From assembly GCF_029962835.1 (NCBI RefSeq), contig NC_080581.1:21156001-21220000 (forward strand): a stretch of DNA of 64,000 bases, written 5' to 3'. The notes under the pieces were generated by a model. That model was not told the DNA's origin. It did not search any database and saw nothing but the letters and a program-made list of their open reading frames with translations. The DNA comes from Magnolia sinica. Taxonomy: Eukaryota > Streptophyta > Magnoliopsida > Magnoliales > Magnoliaceae. A program made the translations under genes and the position numbers. Within the stretch, counting starts at the first letter, position 1; the number at the start of each line of letters is the position of its first letter. Below, in pieces: positions 21,371 to 32,321 of the stretch.

Positions 21371-22880
21371 TGCAAGTGCTTATAATTAAAGCACACTTAG
21401 TGTTGTCAAATTTTGTAGTCCTGGATGGATCACAAGAACTCATGAAGATGTTCTTCGGCAACTCATGAAGATCACGTAAAGACAAGATCAACATCTCAAG
21501 GGCGATTCAACATCTCAAGCCTTAAAGACTATACATGGTTCAAAGACTGAAGCACTCTATATATGTCAACCATCAGGTGGTATAACCTTAGAATGACCCT
21601 AGGTTAGGTGTCTTTCAACTGTGGCCATAATAATAAACCATACAAAGTAAAATACACTGAACTTAGGCCAGTGCGACTTCAAGTTCGGCAAGCCTAACTA
21701 CCTTCAGTCAACCTAACATAATTCGGGCAAGTATACAACACAAATGATTTTTTCTGTGCCAAGTTCGGCCAGTCCGAGTGTGTTCAGTCAAGCTTAGAGC
21801 AATGAATATTTTCGAATCTTGGGGAGATTCGACCAGTCGAACCTTGTATTCAGCCAGCCAAATTTTGGCTCAGGCTAGCCGAATTTTTGAATAATCTTAT
21901 CCTACGAAATTTGAGATCCGTTGGAATGCAATCATTGGAATTCGGCCAGCTGAACCAAAAATCAGGCCAACTGAATTTCCTAATCCCTTAGATATAAATA
22001 GAGACCTTCTCTCATTCATTTTAACAACGAAAATTTATGGAAAACCTCCTCTAATTCAGAGAGAAAGTCAGGCCCTCCTTAAGCTATTTGTGCGGTGATT
22101 CTAATTTTTCTATTAGCTTATTTTATTCTCTTTCTCAAGTTAGTTTCAATTATTTTTAAGAGAGTTATCTAAACTCTACTTGAGATCCAGATAATAGAAT
22201 TTGCAGCTATTAAGGTTTTGTTTATAATATTGAAAATACATTAGATCCCTATATATATTTTTTTAGGTTGAACACATATATTGCTTCATCAATCTCCCAA
22301 GAAAGAAGATCGCTGCAATCAAGCTTTGGTTACATCTTCGGCTGGGCATCTGAAGATAAGTATTGTATATTCATTTTGTTTCATTTGGGTTTTTCTGAGA
22401 TAGCCTAGAAATCTCAGTGAGTTGTTTTATGGTGAGCCCGTGAAAATTACAAATTAGGTTTTATTGTGATAGCCCATGAAAATTACAAGAATTGTATCAG
22501 GTTGTTAAGGTGATTTGGTGAAAACTTTAAAATAGCGAAAGTCAAAATTACGAGGGTAGTAATTTTAGGAGTGGAATGGGTGTGGGGTTAAGCACCGAAC
22601 CACTATAACTCCTTGAGCATTGATAGTGATTGATTATTTCTTTATTGCTCTATTTTTTTATTGTCTCTTGCTAGTTTGAAATTTTGATCTCAAAGACATC
22701 ATGAAATAAGTTGTCCTGCCTAAATCTTATAAGTGAAGGTTGTCATACGAACTATTTGGAATCAAGATTATAATACTCTAAGTAATTGAGAGTAATTTTT
22801 TATTTATTCCACATTATATCAAAATATTTGGTATTATCCTATTCACCCCCCCTCTAGGACATTGATAGCTCGTCCTTTCA
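21371..22880 (+). mobile_element. Solo copia LTR (Sirevirus-like)
   Basis: Starts TGCAAGTGCTTATA and contains TTGTCAAATTTTGTAGT, as in the TGTAAGTGC ... TTGTCAAATTTGTGGT start of the element A LTR. It ends CTATTCACCCCCCCTCTAGG ... CGTCCTTTCA, again as in element A. It is shorter (about 1.5 kb). A TATA box GATATAAATAG is at 21991-22001. U3 has its own set of TTCGGCCAGYCGAA-like palindromic words. No PBS follows, so it is a solo LTR. The 5-bp flanks GATTG and ATTTG do not match cleanly. Confidence 0.7.
21991..22001 (+). promoter_or_regulatory. Probable TATA box of the solo copia LTR
   Basis: GATATAAATAG, followed by GACCTTCTCTCATTC, at a position like that in the element A LTR. Confidence 0.55.
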
Positions 22881-23035
22881 ATTTGAGTAGTAAGGCCTTA
22901 TTTGGATTGTAAGTTACTTTAGATACAAGTAGCTTATCTTGGGTTTTAATTATCCAACAGATAAAAGTAAAAAAAAAAAAAGTCAGTTTGGTTTCTAACA
23001 TCACGAAAGTACTTATCCCTTATTTTTTTTGTCCA
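22881..23035. other. Short unassigned segment with a poly(A) run
   Basis: Links the solo LTR to the minisatellite. It holds a run of 13 A at about 22969-22981. Confidence 0.4.
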
Positions 23036-24200
23036 ACCTTAATAATCACCACCCATTATGTGGGCCAACCTTTAATGTGGACCATTCATTATCTTGAGCT
23101 CACCTTGGCCTTGTCTTCAATGCGAACCGTCCATTGTGTGGGGCTTACCTTCAACGTGGACCACACACTTTGTGAGGTCCACCTTAGACGGGGGCAATCC
23201 ATCACACAGGGCCCACCTTGGATGTGGGTTGTCCATCATGCAAGGCTAACCTTTAATGTGGACCGTCCATCATGTGGGGCCCAACTTCGAAGTGGGCCAT
23301 CCATTATATGGGGCCTATCTTGGATGTGGGTCATTTATTGTCAGGGGTTGACCTTTAATGTGAATTGTCCTCATGTGGGGCCCACCTTGATACCCACCAT
23401 CAATGTTATTATCCTCATGTGGGACCCACCTTCAATATCTACTAACCATCATATGAAGCCCATCATTGATGTGGACCATCTATTGTGTGCGCCCCACCTT
23501 TGGTTTGGGCCTTCCATCATGGGGGGCCCACGTTAGATGTGGGTCATTCACCATTAAGGGTTGACCTTTGATGTGGACCATCCATTATGTGGGCCCACCT
23601 TGATGTAGGTCATCCATCATGTGGAGCCTATCATCAATATCCATTAGCCATCTTGTGGAGCCCACCTTTGATTCGATTCATCCATCGTGTGGGCCCCACC
23701 TTTAATGTGGATCGTCCATCATGTAGGGCTCACCTTGGATGTGGGTCATTTATCATTAGGAGCTGACCTTTGATGTGGACTGCCCATTATATGGAGCCCA
23801 CTTTGATGTGGGTCATCCATCATGTGGACCCACCATCAATGTTAATTGTCTATCATGTGGGGCCTACTTTTAATGTCCATTGCCCATTATGTGGAGCCCA
23901 CCTTTGATGTGGGTCATCCATCGTGTGAGCCCCACCTTTAATGTGGGTCATCAATCATGTGGGGCTCACCTTGGATGTCGGTCATTCATCATTAAGGATT
24001 AGGGGCCGACCTTTAATGTGGACTACCTGTTATGCGTATCCCACCTTGATGTGGGCCACCTATAATGTGGACTCACCATTAATGTTAATTGTCTATCATC
24101 TGGTGCTTACCTTCAATGTCTATCGCCTATCATGTGGAGCCCACCTTTGTTGTGGACCATCCATCATTGGGGCCATCCATCATGCGGAGCCACCTTGGTG
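23036..24200. repeat. Degenerate 34-bp minisatellite, about 34 copies
   Basis: Tandem units built on GTCCATCATGTGG, GGCCCACCTT and GATGTGGACC. I measured four consecutive spacings of 34 bp between 23232 and 23367; some units are a few bases shorter. The open frames here (22988-23536 and 23941-24279) are products of the repeat, and I do not call genes. Confidence 0.85.
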
Positions 24201-24263
24201 TATGAAATTGCACGTGGTGTATGATACCATGGTTACATGTGGAAGCTTAGTAGAGTTAAGGAA

Positions 24264-24862
24264 TAAATGGTTGTTCTAGAGGGGAGGTGATTAGGACTAA
24301 ATAAAATTGTTTTCAATTAAACACATAATTGCTTACTTAAACTAGTATGGCAATTTAAACTAAGTATAAAAATTTAACACTAAGGCTTCCAAGCCAATAG
24401 TGGATCCAATCACATAGATTACAAATCATATTCCAATGAAGCAACTAGTTTATAAATAAGATACTATATATGTGTGTGTGGATGTGCTAACTATCAACTC
24501 CTAGCATTCATCTAATCATACATGCATATAATTCACTAATCAATCATATAAGCATAATTAAACAAAGTTCTCAAAAGATAATCCTAAACACAAGCATGTA
24601 TAGTGATTTGGTTTCCCTACTCCACTCCCAGTGGATGCACTCAACCCATAAGTGTACTGGATTTTACTATCGAAGGTTTTAAATCAGGTTCACCTTTGAC
24701 CTTTGTAGTCCTACATAAGGACCGTGGTCCTACACAAGAACCTATCTAGCATACACTCCCGTCGAAGGCTCTCATAAGAGACTTTAGTTGGTTTTCTATC
24801 GATTAACCAACTACCTTAGCCCTAGTCTAAGGACTTACATTACTCCTATTAGAGGCTCCCAC
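24264..24862 (-). mobile_element. Fragment of a copia LTR (minus strand)
   Basis: The left end reads TTCTAGAGGGGAGGTGATTAGG, like the CCTAGAGGGGGGGTGAATAGG end of the Sirevirus LTRs above. Further in, TATAGTGATTTGGTTTCCC and CTACTCCACTCCCAGTGG correspond to the TATAGTGGTTCGCC and CTACTCCACTCCTAATATCC stretch of those LTRs. It is diverged and cut at the right by the CACTA terminus. Confidence 0.55.
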
Positions 24863-25340
24863 CACTACCAAAAAAAGGGGCAAAGGCTACGGATTAAATC
24901 CGTAGCTACAGACCTATGGCTACGGATTCAGTCCGTAGCTAGTCCGTAACACGACCGTCGTCGTAGGTGCCATAACGATAGGTCTGGAACCTATAGCTAT
25001 GGATTTAATCCGTAGGCATAGGTCTATGGCTACAGATTTAATCCGTAGCAATTATATCTGTAGTGAAAAACTTAAACAGCTATGGATATTATTTGTAGCT
25101 GAAAGTCCGTAGCAATAGGCCAAAATTTAAAAGGCTACACATGTCTGATTATTGGCTACGGATTTAATCCGTAGCTATATGTTAAATAGCTACAGATATA
25201 ATCCATAGCAATTATATCTGTAGCAAAAACTTCAAACAGCTACGGATATTATTTGTAGCTGAAAGTCTGAAGCAATATGCCAAAATTAAAAAGGCTACAC
25301 TTGTCTGACTAGTGGCTACGGTCAGTATCCGTATCTATTT
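24863..25340 (+). mobile_element. CACTA transposon terminus with subterminal repeats
   Basis: Starts CACTACCAAAAAAAGGGGC, then carries at least eight copies of GGCTACGGATTTAATCCGTAG or its halves in both orientations. This is the subterminal repeat region where a CACTA transposase would bind. No transposase gene and no opposite terminus are found in the window, so the element is truncated, or its other end lay beyond the tandem array to the right. Confidence 0.65.
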
Positions 25341-25344
25341 TGTA

Positions 25345-25560
25345 CATTGAAAAATTAAATCACCTGTTCATTCAATTACCACCTGTTCATTCAATTACCA
25401 CCTGTTCATTCAATTACCACCTGTACAATCATTCATTCATTCAATTACAATCATTCATTCATTCAATTACAATTACAATCTTTCATTCATTCAATTACAA
25501 TTACAATCCTTCATTCAATTAATTACAATTACAATCAATTACAGTTACAATTACAATAAT
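25345..25560. repeat. TTCATTCAATTAC minisatellite
   Basis: Three direct copies of CACCTGTTCATTCAATTAC (19-20 bp), then shorter variants of CATTCATTCAATTACAATTA. Low complexity; the short ORF across it is not a gene. Confidence 0.85.
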
Positions 25561-25811
25561 GCTGAAAATACAAATCTTTGGCTTCATTAGAGAAATGCGC
25601 TCGACTTCACCCTGAAATTTCAGCAGCTTCGTATATTCCATCATCCTACAAACAGTCATGTCATTCATAAATTAGAATGCCCATTGGAGAAAAGAAAGAC
25701 AGTGAAAGAAGTGCATCACGTATAACCACTTTTTTTTTTCTTAATGAATTAAAAAAAAAACTCAAAGAGGAATGAAATTGACACAAAAGAAATGGTCTCA
25801 CCATATGATTA
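25561..25811. other. Unassigned spacer before the telomere-like array
   Basis: No gene. A poly(T) run (about 25731-25739) and a poly(A) run (about 25751-25760) face each other as a weak hairpin. Confidence 0.4.
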
Positions 25812-25994
25812 TAGGTTTAGGTTTGGTTTAGGTTTAGGTTATAGGTTTAGGTTAAGGTTAGGCTATAGGTTATAATTAAGTTTAGGTTATAGGTTATGGA
25901 TTAGGTTATAGGTTTTGGTTTAGGTTTAGGTTAAGGTTTAGGTTATAGGTTATAGCTTTTGGGAACTTGATTACAGGTTAAGGTTTAGGTTTAG

Positions 25995-28900
25995 GAAATC
26001 GGGTTCGGGTTTAGGTTTGGGTTTTCAAGTTTAGGTTTAGGTTAGGGAGTTGAGATTAGAATTAGACGTAGGTTTGGGTTTAAGGATTTGAGAATACATT
26101 TAGGTTTTAAGTTTAGGTTTAAGTTAAAGGTTTTAGGAAAGGTTATAAGTGTAGGTTAGGTTTATGTTTAGGTTTAGGTTTAGGTTATAGGTTATAGCTT
26201 TAGGGAATTGAGAATGGGTTATGGTTTAGGGAAATGTTATGTTTAGGTAATAGGTTTTGGGATTTGGGAATAGTTTTAGGTTATAAGTATAGGTTTAAGT
26301 TAGGTTATAGGTTAAGGTTTAGGGATTTGAGTTTCGGCTATAGGTTTAGGTTTAGGTCTAGGTTGATGTTTAGGGAATTGAGTTTAGGTTATAGGTTTAG
26401 GTAATAGGTTTTGGGATTTGGTAATAGTTTTAGGTTATAAGTATAGGTTTAGGTTAGGTTATAGGTTAAGGTTTAGGGATTTGAGTTTAGGTTATAGGAT
26501 TAGGTTTAGGTTTAGGTTTAGGGATTTGAGTTTAGGTTATAAGTTTAGGTTTAGGTTTTATGTTTAGGTTTAGGTTTATGTTTGGGTTTTGGGATTTGAG
26601 AATGGGTTCGGGTTTAGGTTATAAGTTTTGGTTTCGGTTTAGGTTATAGGTTTTGGGATTTGAGAATGGGTTTGGGTTTAGGTTATAAGTTTTGGTTTTG
26701 GTTTAGGTTTAGGTTATAGGTTTTTGGATTTGAGAATGGGTTATGGTTTAGGTTTAGGAAATCGGGTTCAGGTTCAAAATTGGGTTTAAGTTTGGATTTT
26801 CAAGTTTAGGTTTAGGTTTAGGTTAGGGAGTTGAGATTAGGATTAGGTGTAGGTTTAGGTTTAGGGAATTGAGTTTAGGTTATAGGTTTAGGTAATAGGT
26901 TTTGGGATTTGGGAATAGTTTTAGGTTATAAGTATAGGTTTAGGTTAGGTTATAGGTTAAGGTTTAGGGATTTGAGTTTAGGTTATAGGATTAGGTTACG
27001 GTTTATGTTTAGGTTATAGGTTTTGGGATTTGAGAATGGGTTCGGGTTTAGGTTATAGGTTTTGGTTTTGGTTATAGGTTTTGGTTTAGGTTATAGGTTT
27101 TGATTTAGGTTATAGGTTATAGGTTTATGTTAAGGTTTAGGTTTAGGTTAAAGGTTTTGGGATTTAAGAATGAGTTCACGTCTAGGTTATAGGTTTTGGT
27201 TTAGGTTATAGGTTTTGGTTTAGGTTATAGGTTTTGGGATTTGAGAATGGGTTCGGGCTTATAGGTTTTGGTTTAGGTTATATGTTTATGTTTAGGTTAT
27301 AGGTTTTCGTTTTGGTTTAGGTTTAGGTTATAGGTTTTGGTTTAGATTATAGGTCATATGTTTTGATTTAGGTAATAGGTTATAGGTTTAGGTTTTAGGT
27401 TTTGGTTGTGGTTTTGATTTAGGTTATAGATTATAGGTTTAGGTTAAGGTTTTAGGGAAAGGTAATAGGTTTTGATTTAGATTATAGGTTATAGGTTTAG
27501 GTTTTAGGTTTAGGTTTAGGTTTTGATTTATATTATAGGTTATAGGTTTAGGTTTAGGTTATAAGTTTTGGGATTTAAGAATGGGTTCGGGCTTAGGTTA
27601 TAGGTTTTGGTTTTGGTTATAGGTTTTGAGATTTGAGAATGGGTTCGGGTTTAGGTTATAAGTTTTGGTTTTGGTTTAGGTTTACATTATATGTTTTTGG
27701 ATTTGAGGATGGGTTATGGTTTAGGTTTAGGAAATCGGGTTCAGGTTCGGGATTGGGTTTAAGTTTGGGTTTTCAAGTTTAGGTTTAGGTTTAGGTTAGG
27801 GAGTTGAGATTAGGATTAGGTGTAGGTTTTGCTTTAGGGAATTGAGTTTAGGTTATAGGTTTAGGGAAAGGTTAGGTTTAGGTAGTAGGTTTTGGGATTT
27901 GGGAATAGTTTTAGGTTATAAGTGTAGGTTTAAGTTAGGTTATAGGTTAAGGTTTAGGGATTTGAGTTTAGGCTATAGGTTTAGGATTAGGTCTAGGTTT
28001 AGGTTTAGGGAATTGAGTTTAGGTTATAGGTTTAGGGAAATGTTAGGTTTAAGTTATAGGTTTTGGGATTTGAGAATAGTTTTAGGTTTGGATTTTATGT
28101 TTAGGTTTAGGTTTAGGTTTGGGTTTTGGAATTTGAGAATGGGTTCGGGTTTAGGTTATAGGTTTTGGTTTAGGTTATATGTTTAGGTTTAGGTTATAGG
28201 TTTTGGAATTTGAGAATGGGTTCGGACTTAGGTTATAGGTTTTGGTTTTGGTTTAGGTAATAGGTTTTGGGATTTGAGAATGGGTTCGGGTTTAGGTTAT
28301 AGGTTTTGCTTATAGGTTAAGGTTTAGGTTTAGGTTTAGGTTTAGGTTATAGGTTTAGGGATTTGAGAATGGGTTCGGGTTTAGGTTATATGTTTTGGTT
28401 ATAGGTTATAGGTTTATGTTAAGGTTTAGGTTATAGGTTATAGGTTTAGGTTATAGGTTTTTGGATTTGAGAATGGGTTATGGTTTAGGTTTAGGAAATT
28501 GGGTTCAGGTTCGAGATTGGGTTTAGGTTTAGGTTAAGGAGTTGAGATTAGGATTAGGTGTAGGTTTTGGTTTATGGAATTGAGTTTAGGTTATAGGTTT
28601 AGGGAGAGGTTAGGTTTAGGTAATAGGTTTTGGGATTTGGGAATAGTTTTAGGTTATAAGTATAGGTTTAGATTAGGTTATAGGTTAAGGTTTAGGGATT
28701 TGAGTTTAGGTTATAGGATTAGGTTACAGTTTAGGTTTAAGTTATAGGTTTTGGGATTTGAGAATGGGTTTGGGTTTAGGTTATAGGTTTTGGTTTTGGT
28801 TTTGGTTTAGGTTATAGGTTTTTGAATTTGAGAATGGGTTCGAGTTTAGGTTATAGGTTATGGTTTTGGTTTAGGTTATAGATTTTGATTTAGGTTATAG

Positions 28901-29963
28901 GTTATAGGTTTATGTTAAGGTTTAGGTTTAGGTTAAAGGTTTTGGGATTTGAGAATGAGTTCACGTTTAGGTTATAGGTTTTGGTTTTGGTTTAGGTTAT
29001 AGGTTTTGGTTTAGGTTATAGGTTTTGGGATTTGAGAATGGGTTCGAGCTTGGGTTATAGGTTTTGGTTTTGGTTTAGGTTATAGGTTTTGATTTAGGTT
29101 ATAGGTTATAGGTTTAGGTTAAGGTTTAGGTTTAGGTTATAGGTTTAGAGATTTGAGAATGGGTTCGGGTTTGGTTATATGTTTTGGTTATAGGTTTAGG
29201 TTATAGGTTTTTGGATTTGAGAATGGGTTATGGTTTAGGTTTAGGAAATTGGGTTCAGGTTCGGGATTGGGTTTAGGTTTAGGTTTAGGTTAGGGAGTTG
29301 AGATTAGGATTAGGTGTAGGTTTAGGTTTAGGGAATTGAGTTTAGGTTATAGGTTTAGGGAGAGGTTAGGTTTAGGTAATAGGTTTTGGGATTTGGGAAT
29401 AGTTTTAGGTTATAAGTATAGGTTTAGGTTAGGTTATAGGTTAAGGTTTAGGGATTTGAGTTTAGGTTATAGGATTAGGTTACGGTTTAGGTTTAGGTTG
29501 TAGGTTTTGGGATTTGAGAATGGGTTCGGGTTTAGGTTATAGGTTTTGGTTTTGGTTTTGGTTATAGGTTTTGGTTTAGGTTATAGGTTTTTGAATTTGA
29601 AAATGGGTTCGAGTTTAGGTTATAGGTTATGGTTTTGGTTTAGGTTATAGGTTTAGATTTGGGTTATAGGTTATAGGTTTATGTTAAGGTTTAGATTTAG
29701 GTTAAAGGTTTTGGGATTTGAGAATGAGTTCACGTTTAGGTTATAGGTTTTGGTTTTGGTTTAGGTTATAGGTTTTGGTTTAGGTTATAGGTTTTGGGAT
29801 TTGAGAATGAGTTCGGGCTTAGGTTATAGGTTTTGGTTTTGGTTTAGGTTATAGGTTTTGAGATTTGAGAATGGGTTCGGGTTTAGGTTATAAGTTTTGG
29901 TTTTGGTTTAGGTTTAGGTTATATATTTTTGGATTTTAGGATGGGTTATGGTTTTGGTTTAGG
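25995..29963. repeat. Left domain: higher-order repeat of about 750 bp
   Basis: The landmark GGAAATCGGGTTCAGGTTC (with variants) begins at about 25995, 26758, 27731, 28495, 29245 and 29963, giving spacings of 763, 973, 764, 750 and 718 bp. It is each time followed by AGGGAGTTGAGATTAGGATT or a close variant. Confidence 0.8.
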
Positions 29964-30584
29964 AATTCGGGTTCAGGTTCGGGATTGGGTTTAAGTTTGG
30001 GTTTTCAAGTTTAGGTTTAGGTTTAGGTTAGGAAGTCGAGATTAGGATTAGGTGTAGGTTTTGCTTTAGGGAATTGAGTTTAGGTTATAGGTTTAGGGAA
30101 AGGTTAGGTTTAGGTAATAGGTTTTGGGATTTAGGAATAGTTTTAGGTTATAAGTATTGGTTTAGGTTAGGTTATAGGTTAAGGTTTAGGGATTTGAGTT
30201 TAGGCTATAGGTTTAGGTTTAGGTCTAGGTTAAGGTTTAGGGAATTGAATTTAGGCTATAGGTTTAGGTTTAGGTCTAGGTTGAGGTTTAGGGAATTGAG
30301 TTTAGGTTATAGGTTTAGGTTTAGGTTTAGGTTTAGGTGTCGGTTTGGGTTTTGGGGATTTGAGAATGGGTTCGGGTTTAGGTTATAGGTTTTGGTTTTG
30401 GTTTAGGTTATAGGTTTGGGATTTGATAATAAGTTCAGGTTTAGGTTATAGGTTTTGGATTTGAGAATGGTTTTAGGTAATAGGTTTTGGGATTTGGGAA
30501 TAGTTTTAGGTTATAAGTATTGGTTTAGGTTAGGTTATAGGTTAAGGTTTAGGGAATTGAGTTTGGGTTATAGGTTTAGGTTTA

Positions 30585-32321
30585 GGTAATAGGTTTTGGG
30601 ATTTGGGAATAGTTTTAGGTTATAAGTATAGGTTTAGGTTAGGTTATAGGTTAAGGTTTTGGAATTTGAGTTTAGGCTATAGGTTTAGGTTTAGGTCTAG
30701 GTTAAGGTTTAGGGAATTGAGTTTAGGTTATAGGTTTAGGTTTAGGTTTAGGTTTAGGTGTCGATTTGGGTTTTGGGGATTTGAGAATGGGTTCGGGTTT
30801 AGGTTATAGGTTTTGGTTTTGGTTTAGGTTATAGGTTTTGGGATTTGATAATGGGTTCAGGTTTAGGTTATAGGTTTTGGATTTGAGAATGGGTTTAGGT
30901 AATAGGTTTTGGGATTTGGGAATAGTTTTAGGTTATAATTATTGATTTAGGTTAGGTTATAGGTTAAGGTTTAGGGATTTGAGTTTAGGATATAGGTCTA
31001 GGATTATGTTTAGGTTTAGGTTTAGGGAATCGAGTTTAGGTTATAGGTTTAGGTTTATGTTTAGGTTTAGGTAATAGGTTTTGGGATTTGGGAATAGTTT
31101 TAGGTTATAAGTATAGGTTTAGGTTAGGTTATAGGTTAAGGTTTTGGGATTTGAGTTTAGGCTATAGGTTTAGGTTTAGGTCTAGGTTGAGGTTTAAGGA
31201 ATTGAATTTAAGTTATAGGTTTAGGTTTAGGTTTAGGTTTAGGTGTCAGTTTTGGTTTTGGGGATTTGAGAATGGGTTCGGGTTTAGGTTATAGGTTTTG
31301 GTTTTGGTTTAGGTTATAGGTTTTGGGATTTGATAATGGGTTCAGGTTTAGGTTATAGGTTTTGGATTTGAGAATGGGTTTAGGTAATAGGTTTTGGGAT
31401 TTGGGAATAGTTTTAGGTTATAAGTATAGGTTTTGGTTAGGTTATAAGTTAAGGTTTTGGGATTTGAGTTTAGGCTATAGGTTTAGGTTTAGGTCTAGGT
31501 TGAGGTTTAGGGAATTGAGTTTAGGTTATAGGTTTAGGTTTAGGTTTAGGTTTAGGTGTCGGTTTGGGCTTTGGAGATTTGTGAATGGGTTCGGGTTTAG
31601 GTTATAGGTTTTGGTTTTGGTTTAGGTTATAGGTTTTGGGATTTGATAATGGGTTCAGGTTTAGGTTATAGGTTTTAGATTTGAGAATGGGTTTAGGTAA
31701 TAGGTTTTGGGATTTGGGAATAGTTTTAGGTTATAAGTATAGGTTTAGGTTAGGTTATAGGTTAAGGTTTTGGGATTTGAGTTTAGGCTATAGGTTTAGG
31801 TTTAGGTCTAGGTTGAGGTTTAGGGAATTGAGTTTAGGTTATAGGTTTAGGTTTAAGTTTAGGTTTAGGTGTCGGTTTGGGTTTTGGGGATTTGTGAATG
31901 GGTTCGGGTTTAGGTTATAGGTTTTGGTTTTGGTTTAGGTTATAGGTTTTGGGATTTGATAATGGGTTCAAGTTTAGGTTATAGGTTTTGGATTTGAGAA
32001 TGGGTTTGGGTAATAGGTTTTGGGATTTGGGAATAGTTTTAGGTTATAAGTATAGGTTTAGGTTAGGTTATTGGTTAAGGTTTAGGGATTTGAGTTTAGG
32101 CTATAGGTTTAGGATTAGGTCTAGGTTGAGGTTTAGGGAATTGAGTTTAGGTTATAGGTTTAGGTTTAGGTTTAGGTTTAGGTTTAGGTTTCGGTTTGGG
32201 TTTTGGGATTTGAGAATGGGTTCGGGTTTAGGTTATAGGTTTTGGTTTTGTTTTTGGTTTAGGTTATAGGTTATAGGATTTGAGAATGGGTTCGGGTTTA
32301 GGTTATAGGTTTTGGTTTTGG
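30585..32321. repeat. Right domain: 313-bp higher-order repeat
   Basis: The landmark GGTAATAGGTTTTGGGATTT begins at 30585, 30898, 31070, 31383, 31696 and 32009. Spacings are 313, 172, 313, 313 and 313 bp, so the array is in exact 313-bp register apart from one 172-bp partial unit. Related but less regular units continue to the element C insertion. Confidence 0.85.

Noticed and set aside
22988..23536. 182-codon plus-strand ORF
   Set aside because: It lies wholly in the 34-bp minisatellite and reflects the repeat, not a conserved protein.
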